A stretch of 40,436 nt of DNA from contig DBQD01000048.1 of assembly GCA_002305715.1 (NCBI GenBank), forward strand, positions 1-40,436. Reading direction: 5' to 3'. Position numbers and translations under genes: made by a program. How positions within the stretch are numbered: position 1 is the first letter of the stretch; each line of letters opens with the position of its first letter. Origin of the DNA: Proteiniphilum sp. UBA1403. GTDB lineage: Bacteria > Bacteroidota > Bacteroidia > Bacteroidales > Dysgonomonadaceae. Below the pieces are notes generated by a model. The model worked only from the letters and a program-made list of their open reading frames with translations, was not told where the DNA came from and made no database searches. This document shows positions 15,856-23,300 of the stretch, piece by piece.

Positions 15856-17910
15856 TTAGCATCTTCTGCGTCCATCTATATCTTGAAAATCTATCATATA
15901 CTTCGTGCCGTCGGCCAGGGTTATGTTGGCTCCCATAGTTGAAAAATTGGTCGTTACATCCATTAATTCGATCTCCTTAATTGGATCCAACTCTTCGGGC
16001 GTCCATTCATTGTCATCCATTTTATGCAACATCACAGTAATCAACAACTCCATGGGAGGATTCTTTTGCAGGCATTTCTTTCGGGCGAAAATCACCGTAC
16101 TCTCATCAGCCTCAGCATTTCTATCGGCATGGATAAGCGATTCAAGCTGATCCCAACCATTATAGGAAATTAGTGCCAGACTTCGTCCCGAAATAGATGC
16201 TGTAATAACCTTTCTCCGACCATCTACATACTGATTCACTACGGCCTTATTACCACCAATATGGGGTAATCCATAATGTCCCAAGGTTATCTCATATTCA
16301 AATGCAAGTCGGGTTCTGTCTACCCGGATAACACCTCCTGGAATGGTAATCTCAGCCAGATCGATGATGTAACCGACACCGTTGTTGGGCGGCTTGCGCA
16401 TGATTGCTTGGCGATAAAGGACATTGTCGATCACACCATTATAGAGCATGCTTTGTGAAATGGTGAACTGCTGATTTTTCAACGCATCGTTGTCGACTGT
16501 CTTTCCTGTGAGGTAAAAATTGACATCGTCGCCCCGCACATCTCTCGGATCGAGGCTGCGAAAACAATACTCCATGGCAGTTCCTCCTTCTGGGTTGTGA
16601 TCTTCCCACGGAAAGTGGGTGTTGTACGACAACTTGGAATAGTTGGGATCATCGTAATAGACTTTTCCGGGGATGATCTCAGAAGTGCCATTTTTACCAT
16701 GATTGACCAGTACCAACCCAGGATTTTCCAAAATTACCTTTTTGGAGTCGTCACCCAGCGATTCCCAAAAGCCATCGTTTTCCTTCGCTGTCCAGAACGG
16801 AGAATCTTCTGGCAGAGCCAAACAAATAAAAGGAAGGAACATGAGAAATGGACTTCCGGCGCAACTGTAGTTTTGCACCATATATTCTTTCTTTCCATAG
16901 AAGCCTAGACTTGGTATCTCGTTGAAAAAAAACTCTTCGCGAGTTACAAACTGCAACAAAGAACCGGAACAGAGTCTTCTTGCCCAACCTGCATCCAATA
17001 GGTTTTGGTTTTTCAACATGAAAGCTGCCGGGAAAGCACCGGAGACCCAGGTTCTGTAGCAAATGCTTCGAGACCACATATTGATATAACCATCGCGACC
17101 AAAAAAGCTGGGCAACGACTCCATCAATTTCTGTGCAGAGCGTTCAATGATTGCTGATATCTCGGGATAATATTCATCTCCGAATGTGCGGTTCCAGATG
17201 GTTGTATAAACAATAAATAGACTGATGGAATAGTAATTGTAGGTTTGCTCAAGATACCAGCCATTGCCTGAATGATAGGAGGCTATCCATAACAAATGAC
17301 TCTTTAAAAGATCATCATCAATCTCATAACCATACTTTTTCAAGAAAGAGAGCGCAAGAATATTGAATATGCGCCAGTTATTCTGTGTGGTTCTGTGATG
17401 AGCCCATTTGGAGATGGTGACAACCATTTGATTCTTCTGCTCCTCTGTATATTGTGACCAAATGGTATCTGGCATCAGAAGCAAGGTTTTAAACAACCCT
17501 CCAAATTCACAGGTAAATTGATAATTTGAGTCGGGAAGCTCCTCTGGTAAAGGTATTGAATTGGGATGACCGGATGTAAAAGATCTATAAAATTGTAACG
17601 TATAATAGTCTCTTAAATTAATGCCTTTAATAGTAGTCTCCGGATCAAGGTGAATTAAGGGACCTGCAAGGGTAAAGGTGCGTTCCAGTGCTTCAAAATC
17701 GGCTGCACGGTAACGCCATTCTGGCGCATTTGGCTGAGGATAAGTCTTACCTGGAACAATGGGAAAACTCATATGCTGGTCTATAGAATCGACATGCGAA
17801 AAAGCACCTTCCAATAGAAATTTTGCACAATCTATATAATGCTTTTTTGTCATACCTGTCATGGGACTTAATTCAAAGTCAGGATCAATTACTTCAAATT
17901 TCTTTTTCAT
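15856..17910 (-). CDS. DUF2264 protein, possible glycoside hydrolase
   Basis: This 684-residue protein from the ATG at 17910 belongs to DUF2264 (PF10022). An upstream TTG at 17922 would add four residues. There is no signal peptide, so it is probably cytoplasmic. The N-terminal 400 residues look like an (alpha/alpha)n barrel rich in Trp and Tyr (NNWRIFNILAL, SGNGWYLEQTYNYYS, GYINMWSRSICYR). The C-terminal third is beta-rich. From memory, some DUF2264 proteins are classed as GH154 exo-beta-glucuronidases; that link was not checked. It is the promoter-proximal gene of the locus and lies opposite the AraC regulator. Confidence 0.8.
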   Translation of the reverse strand: MKKKFEVIDPDFELSPMTGMTKKHYIDCAKFLLEGAFSHVDSIDQHMSFPIVPGKTYPQPNAPEWRYRAADFEALERTFTLAGPLIHLDPETTIKGINLRDYYTLQFYRSFTSGHPNSIPLPEELPDSNYQFTCEFGGLFKTLLLMPDTIWSQYTEEQKNQMVVTISKWAHHRTTQNNWRIFNILALSFLKKYGYEIDDDLLKSHLLWIASYHSGNGWYLEQTYNYYSISLFIVYTTIWNRTFGDEYYPEISAIIERSAQKLMESLPSFFGRDGYINMWSRSICYRTWVSGAFPAAFMLKNQNLLDAGWARRLCSGSLLQFVTREEFFFNEIPSLGFYGKKEYMVQNYSCAGSPFLMFLPFICLALPEDSPFWTAKENDGFWESLGDDSKKVILENPGLVLVNHGKNGTSEIIPGKVYYDDPNYSKLSYNTHFPWEDHNPEGGTAMEYCFRSLDPRDVRGDDVNFYLTGKTVDNDALKNQQFTISQSMLYNGVIDNVLYRQAIMRKPPNNGVGYIIDLAEITIPGGVIRVDRTRLAFEYEITLGHYGLPHIGGNKAVVNQYVDGRRKVITASISGRSLALISYNGWDQLESLIHADRNAEADESTVIFARKKCLQKNPPMELLITVMLHKMDDNEWTPEELDPIKEIELMDVTTNFSTMGANITLADGTKYMIDFQDIDGRRRC

Positions 17911-17956
17911 TCTGATTAACAATAAATGATTTATTCTTGAAATGGTTTACTTTTTA

Positions 17957-17991
17957 CAAATTAAAAGCATTATTTATTTTTAAACAAACAA
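17957..17991 (-). promoter_or_regulatory. Candidate promoter of the DUF2264 operon
   Basis: On the minus strand TTTG (complement of 17985-17988) lies 20 bases before TTAATTTG (complement of 17957-17964), one mismatch from TAnnTTTG. Transcription would start near 17950, about 40 nt before the DUF2264 start. Confidence 0.4.
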
Positions 17992-17995
17992 TATT

Positions 17996-18023
17996 TTTGC
18001 AATAGCTTCTACTATATTTGCAA
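17996..18023 (+). promoter_or_regulatory. AraC promoter region with TTTGCAA direct repeats
   Basis: TATATTTG at 18013-18020 is a perfect -7 box about 33 bases before the AraC start; TATTTTTG at 17992-17999 is a second candidate. TTTGCAA occurs at 17996-18002 and 18017-18023, a 21-base period (two helical turns), like the paired half-sites AraC proteins bind. Autoregulation and control of the divergent operon are inferred. Confidence 0.45.
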
Positions 18024-18053
18024 AAAATGAAGAACATAGAGAGAACATAGGGT

Positions 18054-18932
18054 ATGAATCGAATAATGCATGAAAACCTAAATCTAGATACCGGATCACC
18101 GGTAAAGATTAAATGGTGCGATTACGATTATTTTAAATTTCCGCTGCACTTTCATGATGAGTATGAAATAGTATACATTATAAAAAGTACAGGCACTCGA
18201 TTTGTGGGTAATAGTATTGAACCCTATTCTGAAGGAGATCTTGTACTTCTTGGGAGCTCAGTACCACATATGTATCGTAGCGATCCTCAATACTATAACA
18301 AAGATTCTACCTTACGCGTACATGCAATCACCATTCAGTTCGCCAAGGGATTTTTCAGCCACGGTATCAATGAATATCCCGAACTGAAAGGTATAAAAAA
18401 CCTACTAACAACATCCAAAAGAGGTGTATGCTTTGATAAAGATGACAATCAACACATTAGAAAAAGGATTGAAAAAGCTCTCTCATTAAAAGGATTGCCA
18501 TTGCTGTTGGAGTGTATTCATATCTTATCGTTGATGAGCAAATCAACCCGTTTTACGCTCTTGAATCAGGAGGACTCTGAATCTACTTCAGAGTTGATTG
18601 AGGCGGACACACGACTTATTAAGGTACTTTCGTTTATAAAAAGGGAATACAACCGTCAGCTAACTTTAAATGAAATTGCCGGAGTTGCAGGGATGAACCA
18701 AAGTGCCTTTTGTAGGTTTTTTCATGTTAAAACGGGTAAAACCTGCACCAATTATATCAACTCGTTGCGCATCAATTTTGCATGTAAGCTTTTGCTGGAA
18801 AAGAGACTTTCTATAACTGAGATTTGTTACGAATGTGGATTTAACAATATCTCAAATTTTAATCGACAATTCAAGGAGGTAACCAAATACTCTCCAACGG
18901 AGTACTTAAAAGAATTTAGCAGATCGTCGTAA
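18054..18932 (+). CDS. AraC-family transcriptional regulator
   Basis: This 292-residue regulator has an N-terminal cupin-like sensing domain (FPLHFHDEYEIVYI at about residues 29-42, then a GDLVLLG turn). Its C-terminal double helix-turn-helix starts near 190, with LTLNEIAGVAGMNQSAFCRFFHVKTGK and a second helix pair ending in the family signature CGFNNISNFNRQFKEVTKYSP. It is transcribed divergently from the DUF2264-led operon, 143 bases away, which makes it the likely ligand-responsive activator of that locus. The ligand is unknown, probably a sugar or oligosaccharide. A nearer ATG at 18066 is an alternative start. Confidence 0.9.
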   Translation: MNRIMHENLNLDTGSPVKIKWCDYDYFKFPLHFHDEYEIVYIIKSTGTRFVGNSIEPYSEGDLVLLGSSVPHMYRSDPQYYNKDSTLRVHAITIQFAKGFFSHGINEYPELKGIKNLLTTSKRGVCFDKDDNQHIRKRIEKALSLKGLPLLLECIHILSLMSKSTRFTLLNQEDSESTSELIEADTRLIKVLSFIKREYNRQLTLNEIAGVAGMNQSAFCRFFHVKTGKTCTNYINSLRINFACKLLLEKRLSITEICYECGFNNISNFNRQFKEVTKYSPTEYLKEFSRSS

Positions 18933-18982
18933 GTCAACCTCAAATAGTAAATGTATTAACCAGTTTGATACTATAAAAAAAA

Positions 18983-19010
18983 CACTTATCGATGTGATAA
19001 GTGCTTTTTT
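18983..19010. terminator. Bidirectional terminator between araC and tRNA-Lys
   Basis: CACTTATC (18983-18990) and GATAAGTG (18996-19003) form a perfect 8-bp stem with a 5-nt loop. It is flanked by A-rich sequence on the left and C plus seven T on the right. It can terminate the AraC gene reading right and the tRNA gene reading left. Confidence 0.8.
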
Positions 19011-19016
19011 TAAAAG

Positions 19017-19089
19017 TGACCCCGGAGGGGCTCGAACCCTCGACCCATTGATTAAGAGTCAATTGCTCTACCAACTGAGCTACGGAGTC
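19017..19089 (-). tRNA. tRNA-Lys (CTT anticodon)
   Basis: The reverse strand folds as a 73-nt cloverleaf. The acceptor GACTCCG pairs with CGGGGTC (one T-G pair), the discriminator is A, the D arm is GCTCAGTTGGTAGAGC, the anticodon loop is CTCTTAA, and the T arm holds GTTCGAGCC. CCA is not encoded. The CTT anticodon reads AAG lysine codons. Confidence 0.95.
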
Positions 19090-19179
19090 ATTTTTGTGGC
19101 ACAAAGGTACGTATATTTTGCAAATAAAAAAGGAACAAACCAAAAAATTTGTTCCTCTTTTATTCCATCCACTACGTTC

Positions 19180-19446
19180 TTAGAGATTTGATAACTCAGA
19201 TCCAGCTTTGAACTTTGCAGTTTTCTTTGCAGGAATGTCGATAGCCTTCTTTGTACGAGGATTAATTCCTTTTCTGGCACTTCTTTCCGAAACGGAAAAT
19301 GTTCCAAAACCAACTAAAACCACTTTACCGCCTGCCTTTACTTCTGCAGAAATGGTGTCCAGTGTAGCGTCCAAAGCCTTCTTAGCATCTACTTTGCTAA
19401 GGCCTGATTGTTCAGCAATTGCACTAATTAGTTCTGATTTATTCAT
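19180..19446 (-). CDS. HU-family DNA-binding protein
   Basis: This 88-residue protein starts MNKSELISAIAEQSGLSKVDAKKALDA from the ATG at 19446; a TTG two codons upstream is unlikely. It has the helical dimerisation part, the GFGTFSVSERSARKGINPRTKK beta-arm and the C-terminal basic helix of HU/IHF proteins. It compacts and bends chromosomal DNA. A single HU gene does not say whether it acts as a homodimer. It is a monocistronic minus-strand gene with its own promoter. Confidence 0.95.
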   Translation of the reverse strand: MNKSELISAIAEQSGLSKVDAKKALDATLDTISAEVKAGGKVVLVGFGTFSVSERSARKGINPRTKKAIDIPAKKTAKFKAGSELSNL

Positions 19447-19483
19447 AAGCAACGTAAATAAAAAAATTAAACATACATTAAGT

Positions 19484-19498
19484 CAAGGCTGAGCCTTG
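19484..19498 (-). promoter_or_regulatory. Palindrome at the 5' end of the HU transcript
   Basis: CAAGGC-tga-GCCTTG is a perfect inverted repeat starting just after the predicted HU transcription start (about 19501). It would form a 6-bp hairpin at the very 5' end of the mRNA, which could stabilise it, or it could be an operator. Confidence 0.45.
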
Positions 19499-19507
19499 TT
19501 TTGCCGT

Positions 19508-19539
19508 CAAATATAAGTGATAAAATGAAAACAATCAAG
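19508..19539 (-). promoter_or_regulatory. HU gene promoter
   Basis: The complement of 19508-19515 reads TATATTTG, a perfect -7 box, and a TTG lies 20 bases upstream on the minus strand (complement of 19536-19538). The predicted 5' UTR is about 55 nt. Confidence 0.55.
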
Positions 19540-19620
19540 AAAAAAGATAAAAAGTATTTGATTTATTAAAAAAAAGCCTATTTAAGGGTAAAAAATCCTC
19601 ATCGGCTGCGAAATAATCCG

Positions 19621-19628
19621 TATTTTTG
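19621..19628 (+). promoter_or_regulatory. Candidate -7 box for the rhomboid operon
   Basis: TATTTTTG matches TAnnTTTG and lies 23 bases before the first rhomboid ATG. No clear TTTG was found at the -33 position, so support is partial. Confidence 0.4.
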
Positions 19629-19651
19629 CGCCTCAACATCTGGTAATAACA

Positions 19652-20329
19652 ATGAATAACAATCGAAATAGCTTTGCTGGGGTATTGCCTCTGGTCACCA
19701 AAAATATCATCATTATCAATGGAATAATTTGGTTGGCACAGTTTGTCCTGTTAAATAGAGGGGGTGTAGACCTATCTCGTATTTTTGGACTACATTTTCC
19801 TGCCTCACCCGATTTTCATATTTACCAACTGGTAACCTACATGTTTTTGCATGACCCCTACTCCTTTTCGCATGTTTTCTTTAACATGTTTGCTGTATTC
19901 ATGTTCGGTCGCACACTGGAGCAGGTATGGGGACCAAAGCGTTTTCTCACCTATTATCTGGTCACCGGAATTGGAGCTGGCCTCATTCAGCTGCTCATAA
20001 TCTTCATCAGAGCTCAGGCTGTGTTGCCGCAAGAGTTGTTTCCATTAATCAGCAGTGTAACTGTTGGTGCTTCGGGTGCTGTTTTTGGTATATTGTTAGC
20101 ATTTGGCATGTTATTCCCTAATGCTGAACTCTTTATAATTCCATTCCCATTTCCTATCAAAGCAAAATGGTTTGTAATAGGATATGGTTTGTTGGAATTG
20201 ATTTTCGGTGTAGCGAACAGATCGGGTGATAATGTAGCGCATTTTGCCCATTTAGGGGGAATGCTCTTCGGTATTTTCATGATTTTGTACTGGAAAAAAA
20301 GAGACAGAAGGCATGGCAGCTATTTTTGA
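19652..20329 (+). CDS. Rhomboid family intramembrane serine protease
   Basis: This 225-residue polytopic protein has about six membrane segments. The catalytic dyad is visible: Ser141 in TVGASGAVFG and His200 in AHFAHLGG. The conserved loop-1 and helix-2 region FSHVFFNMFAVFMFG is also present. Rhomboids cut membrane proteins within the bilayer. It overlaps the next rhomboid gene by 17 nt, so the two are translationally coupled. No substrate can be inferred from the window. Confidence 0.92.
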   Translation: MNNNRNSFAGVLPLVTKNIIIINGIIWLAQFVLLNRGGVDLSRIFGLHFPASPDFHIYQLVTYMFLHDPYSFSHVFFNMFAVFMFGRTLEQVWGPKRFLTYYLVTGIGAGLIQLLIIFIRAQAVLPQELFPLISSVTVGASGAVFGILLAFGMLFPNAELFIIPFPFPIKAKWFVIGYGLLELIFGVANRSGDNVAHFAHLGGMLFGIFMILYWKKRDRRHGSYF

Positions 20330-21200
20330 CACACTCAAGTATAAATACAAGACGGGCAATGTAATGACTCGTCTCATCATTATCAATACAGCCGTTTTTG
20401 TTATTTTGAATATTATCAATGTGATATTCAAATTATTCAACATAAACAGCTTCGAATTGATTGAATTACTGGGTATACCTTCTGATATCCCATCTATGCT
20501 TAACCAAGCATGGTCTCTCGTCACCTACATGTTTGTGCATATGGAGTTTTTACACCTCCTATTTAACATGCTCTGGCTCTATTGGTTTGGACAGATATTC
20601 CTACAGTATTTCCCCGGTCGTTCATTGGGCAGCCTATACTTATTGGGAGGTCTTGCCGGTGCACTGCTTTATGTAATTGCCTTCAATACGATTCCATATT
20701 ATATTGGAATGGGGAATGGATGGATGATTGGTGCCTCGGCATCGGTGATGGCCATTGTAATGGGTGTTGCCTTTTACCGTCCCGACATACAATTGCATCT
20801 CCTTTTTTTAGGACCAATCAAGATTGTTTATATTGCACTTTTTGCATTTTTACTCGATTTTCTCTCTTTGGGAGATGCTACCAATCCGGGAGGACACGTC
20901 GCTCATATTGGTGGTGCCCTTCTGGGATATCTATTTGCTATACAATATAGAAATGGAAGAGACATCACCAATTGGATGAGTAAGTTGATCGATGGCTTTG
21001 TTGGGATGGCCAAATCTCGTCAAAAAAAGCCGAAATTAAAGGTTGAACATGTACGCAATGAAACCGATTGGGATTATAACAAACGAAAACACAGTGAACA
21101 GGAAGAGATTGATGCAATCCTCGACAAACTGAAACAATCGGGGTACAGCAGCCTCTCTGCAGATGAAAAAAAGAAGCTATTTGATGCGAGCAAAAAATAA
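20313..21200 (+). CDS. Rhomboid family protease with cytosolic C-terminal extension
   Basis: This 295-residue second rhomboid has Ser142 in MIGASASVM and His198 in HVAHIGG. It also has HLLFNMLWLYWFGQ in the helix-2 position. After the membrane domain, residues 215-295 form a soluble, charged tail ending EIDAILDKLKQSGYSSLSADEKKKLF, which resembles the DUF6576-type C-terminal domain of Bacteroidota rhomboids. Both start and stop overlap neighbouring genes, which implies a tightly coupled three-gene operon. The two rhomboids may have different substrates or pair with each other; this is open. Confidence 0.9.
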   Translation: MAAIFDTLKYKYKTGNVMTRLIIINTAVFVILNIINVIFKLFNINSFELIELLGIPSDIPSMLNQAWSLVTYMFVHMEFLHLLFNMLWLYWFGQIFLQYFPGRSLGSLYLLGGLAGALLYVIAFNTIPYYIGMGNGWMIGASASVMAIVMGVAFYRPDIQLHLLFLGPIKIVYIALFAFLLDFLSLGDATNPGGHVAHIGGALLGYLFAIQYRNGRDITNWMSKLIDGFVGMAKSRQKKPKLKVEHVRNETDWDYNKRKHSEQEEIDAILDKLKQSGYSSLSADEKKKLFDASKK

Positions 21201-22305
21201 AAAAATAGGATTTCGCGACATCATAATCGGGATAATCTTTGCAACCAATATAGCTGCCATTATCCTGCTTTTCAGCTCACTACTGTCCTGGAAAGTCTCT
21301 CCTTTGGTAACTAATCTCTTTTCTTATATAGGCTTGGGGTTCGGGTTCATACTACTACTGAATGTGTGCTATCTTATATTTTGGATACTGGTTTCAAGAT
21401 GGAAGCTAGCATTTGTCTCTTTCGTATCTCTTCTGTTGTGTTATAAGCCTGTTACCACCTTTTTCCCGTTGCATCTCTTTCCAGAAAAGGCTCCTGAAGA
21501 AGCGATAAAAATACTTACCTATAACGTTGAGGGATTTCCAAAAGAGAGAAGTAAGAAATCGGAGGAACATCCAATTCTCGATTATATTGCACGTACCGAC
21601 GCCGACATCGTCTGCATACAAGAATACCTGATAAGCAAGACCGGACAATCAATCATTTCACAGCGCGATGTAAACCGCATTCTCGACAAATACCCATACC
21701 AGTCTGTCACTGGTTTGGAATCTTCGGGAAAATATCATATCTTCGGACTTGCATGCTTTTCAAAATTCCCTATTGAAAAGACCTTTGAGGTGAAGTTTGA
21801 GTCCTCCTACAACGGAGCAGCGGTGTACACCATCAACATTAATGGGAAAAGATATACGGTCGCGAATATCCATTTGGAGTCGAATAACATCAAAGCGGAA
21901 GATAAAAAACTCTATAGCGATTTCATTCAGAACTCCGATTCGGTAAAGTTGGAAGCGATTACATCAAATATCCGCACTCGACTTGGAGGAGCATACCGCA
22001 TGCGGGCAAAACAGGTTGAAAAGATAAAACAGTATATTGAGACGCAACATACAAATGGCACAATTATCTGTGGGGACTTCAACGACACACCAATTTCATA
22101 TGCATATGGTCAAATGATAAAAGGGTTAAATGATGCCTACGTTTCCACAGCATTTGGACCCGGCATCACGTATCACGAAGATCTTTTCCTGTTTCGAATT
22201 GATCACATCATGCACAGCAAGAACATCAAGGCTTTCAAGACGAAAGTCGACAAGGTCAAGTTTTCAGACCATTATCCACTCAGAACCTCTCTGTTGCTGG
22301 AATAA
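21184..22305 (+). CDS. Membrane-anchored endonuclease/exonuclease/phosphatase-fold protein
   Basis: The ATG at 21184 gives 373 residues; another at 21163 would add seven. The N-terminus has three hydrophobic segments (about residues 10-30, 40-65 and 70-90), which place the enzyme domain outside or on the membrane. The EEP domain follows: ILTYNVEGF, DADIVCIQEY, VANIHLESN, IICGDFNDTPIS, and SDHYPLRTS at the end. These supply the expected Asn, Glu, His, Asp and Asn residues of metal-dependent phosphodiesterases. The substrate could be DNA, RNA or a phospholipid. It overlaps the rhomboid gene by 17 nt. Confidence 0.88.
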   Translation: MRAKNKKIGFRDIIIGIIFATNIAAIILLFSSLLSWKVSPLVTNLFSYIGLGFGFILLLNVCYLIFWILVSRWKLAFVSFVSLLLCYKPVTTFFPLHLFPEKAPEEAIKILTYNVEGFPKERSKKSEEHPILDYIARTDADIVCIQEYLISKTGQSIISQRDVNRILDKYPYQSVTGLESSGKYHIFGLACFSKFPIEKTFEVKFESSYNGAAVYTININGKRYTVANIHLESNNIKAEDKKLYSDFIQNSDSVKLEAITSNIRTRLGGAYRMRAKQVEKIKQYIETQHTNGTIICGDFNDTPISYAYGQMIKGLNDAYVSTAFGPGITYHEDLFLFRIDHIMHSKNIKAFKTKVDKVKFSDHYPLRTSLLLE

Positions 22306-22319
22306 ACCATCTTTTATAA

Positions 22320-22335
22320 TTTGCCCTATGGCAAA
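22320..22335 (+). other. Short hairpin upstream of queD
   Basis: TTTGCC and GGCAAA form a perfect 6-bp stem with a CTAT loop, 36 nt before the queD start. The region does not show a convincing preQ1-I riboswitch tail, so no regulatory class is assigned. Confidence 0.35.
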
Positions 22336-22371
22336 CAAGCTAATCACGGCATAAAACAACCTATCAGAAAG

Positions 22372-22737
22372 ATGTATAAGATAAGTAAACAATTTTCATT
22401 TTCAGCGGCTCATTCACTTGAGGGCCTGCCAGATGACCATCCATGCAGTCGGTTACACGGTCATAACTACGTGGTAACTGTCCATCTGCGTGCCAAAGAA
22501 TTAAACAAACAGGGTTTCGTGCGCGATTATAACGAATTGAAAGTCGTGAAAAATTACATCGATTCCACCCTCGATCATCGCTATCTGAATGATATCTTAG
22601 CGCCTCTCAACTCCTCGGCAGAAAATATTGCAAAAATGTTGTACGATCGGTTCAAACCGGAGATTCCGGAGTTGTATGCCATCGAAGTTAGTGAAACACC
22701 CAAAACATCAGCGATCTATGAACCTGAATGTGAATGA
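22372..22737 (+). CDS. queD: 6-carboxytetrahydropterin synthase
   Basis: QueD converts dihydroneopterin triphosphate to 6-carboxytetrahydropterin in queuosine (preQ0) biosynthesis. With the ATG at 22372, after an AGAAAG ribosome site, the protein has 121 residues. Zinc ligands are His14 (SAAH) and His29 and His31 (LHGH); the catalytic Cys25 is in HPCSRLHGH. The C-terminal E-x-x-ETPKTSAIY segment is also typical. A frame to 22321 adds unrelated residues. It overlaps queE by 20 nt. queC and queF are not in view. Confidence 0.92.
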   Translation: MYKISKQFSFSAAHSLEGLPDDHPCSRLHGHNYVVTVHLRAKELNKQGFVRDYNELKVVKNYIDSTLDHRYLNDILAPLNSSAENIAKMLYDRFKPEIPELYAIEVSETPKTSAIYEPECE

Positions 22738-23299
22738 GATCTTTTACTCACTTCAGGGTGAGGGAGGACGCACTGGGCAGGCTTCTATCTTCATCAGGTT
22801 GGCCAAGTGTAATCTAGCTTGCAGCTTCTGTGATACAGACTTCGAAAGAGGTGTGAAAATGTCGTTAGAGGAGGTGCTAAAAGAGATTAGCCAGTATGGT
22901 TGTAAATGGATTATATGGACTGGGGGTGAACCGGCTTTGCAGTTGACTGAGGCTATTATAACCTTCTTTAAAGAGGCAGGATTCAAGCAAGCCATTGAAA
23001 CCAACGGCACACGAAAGCTTCCTACAGGTATCGATTACATCACATGCAGCCCTAAACAGAACTTTGAAAAAGTAAAGGAGCTAATACCCAGAGTGGACGA
23101 ACTACGGTTCCCCATCCAAAAAGGTGATCCGTTACCTAATATCGACATCCTACCCAAGACCACACGTTATCTACTTAGTCCCATTTTCGACAATGACCGC
23201 ATCATTCCGGAAAACGTGGAGTATTGCATTGCATTGATCAAAGATAATCCGGTGTGGGCGTTGAGCCTACAGACGCATAAACTGATCGGCATCCGTTGA
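22718..23299 (+). CDS. queE: 7-carboxy-7-deazaguanine synthase
   Basis: This radical SAM enzyme makes the deazaguanine ring from carboxytetrahydropterin, the step after QueD. The ATG at 22718 gives 193 residues beginning MNLNVNEIFYSLQGEGGRTGQ. The iron-sulfur cysteines are Cys31, Cys35 and Cys38 (CNLACSFC). The spacing is CX3CX2C, not the CX14CX2C of some clades. WTGGEPALQ is the SAM-binding GGE motif. The start lies inside queD and the stop is 1 nt before the RNase Z gene, so translation is probably coupled. Confidence 0.92.
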   Translation: MNLNVNEIFYSLQGEGGRTGQASIFIRLAKCNLACSFCDTDFERGVKMSLEEVLKEISQYGCKWIIWTGGEPALQLTEAIITFFKEAGFKQAIETNGTRKLPTGIDYITCSPKQNFEKVKELIPRVDELRFPIQKGDPLPNIDILPKTTRYLLSPIFDNDRIIPENVEYCIALIKDNPVWALSLQTHKLIGIR

Positions 23300-23300
23300 T

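Noticed and set aside
19017..19089. tRNA-Lys as an integration site
   Set aside because: No repeat of the tRNA 3' end, integrase or other mobile gene lies nearby.
22316..22371. preQ1 riboswitch upstream of queD
   Set aside because: A 6-bp hairpin exists at 22320-22335, but the A-rich pseudoknot tail of preQ1-I is not convincing.
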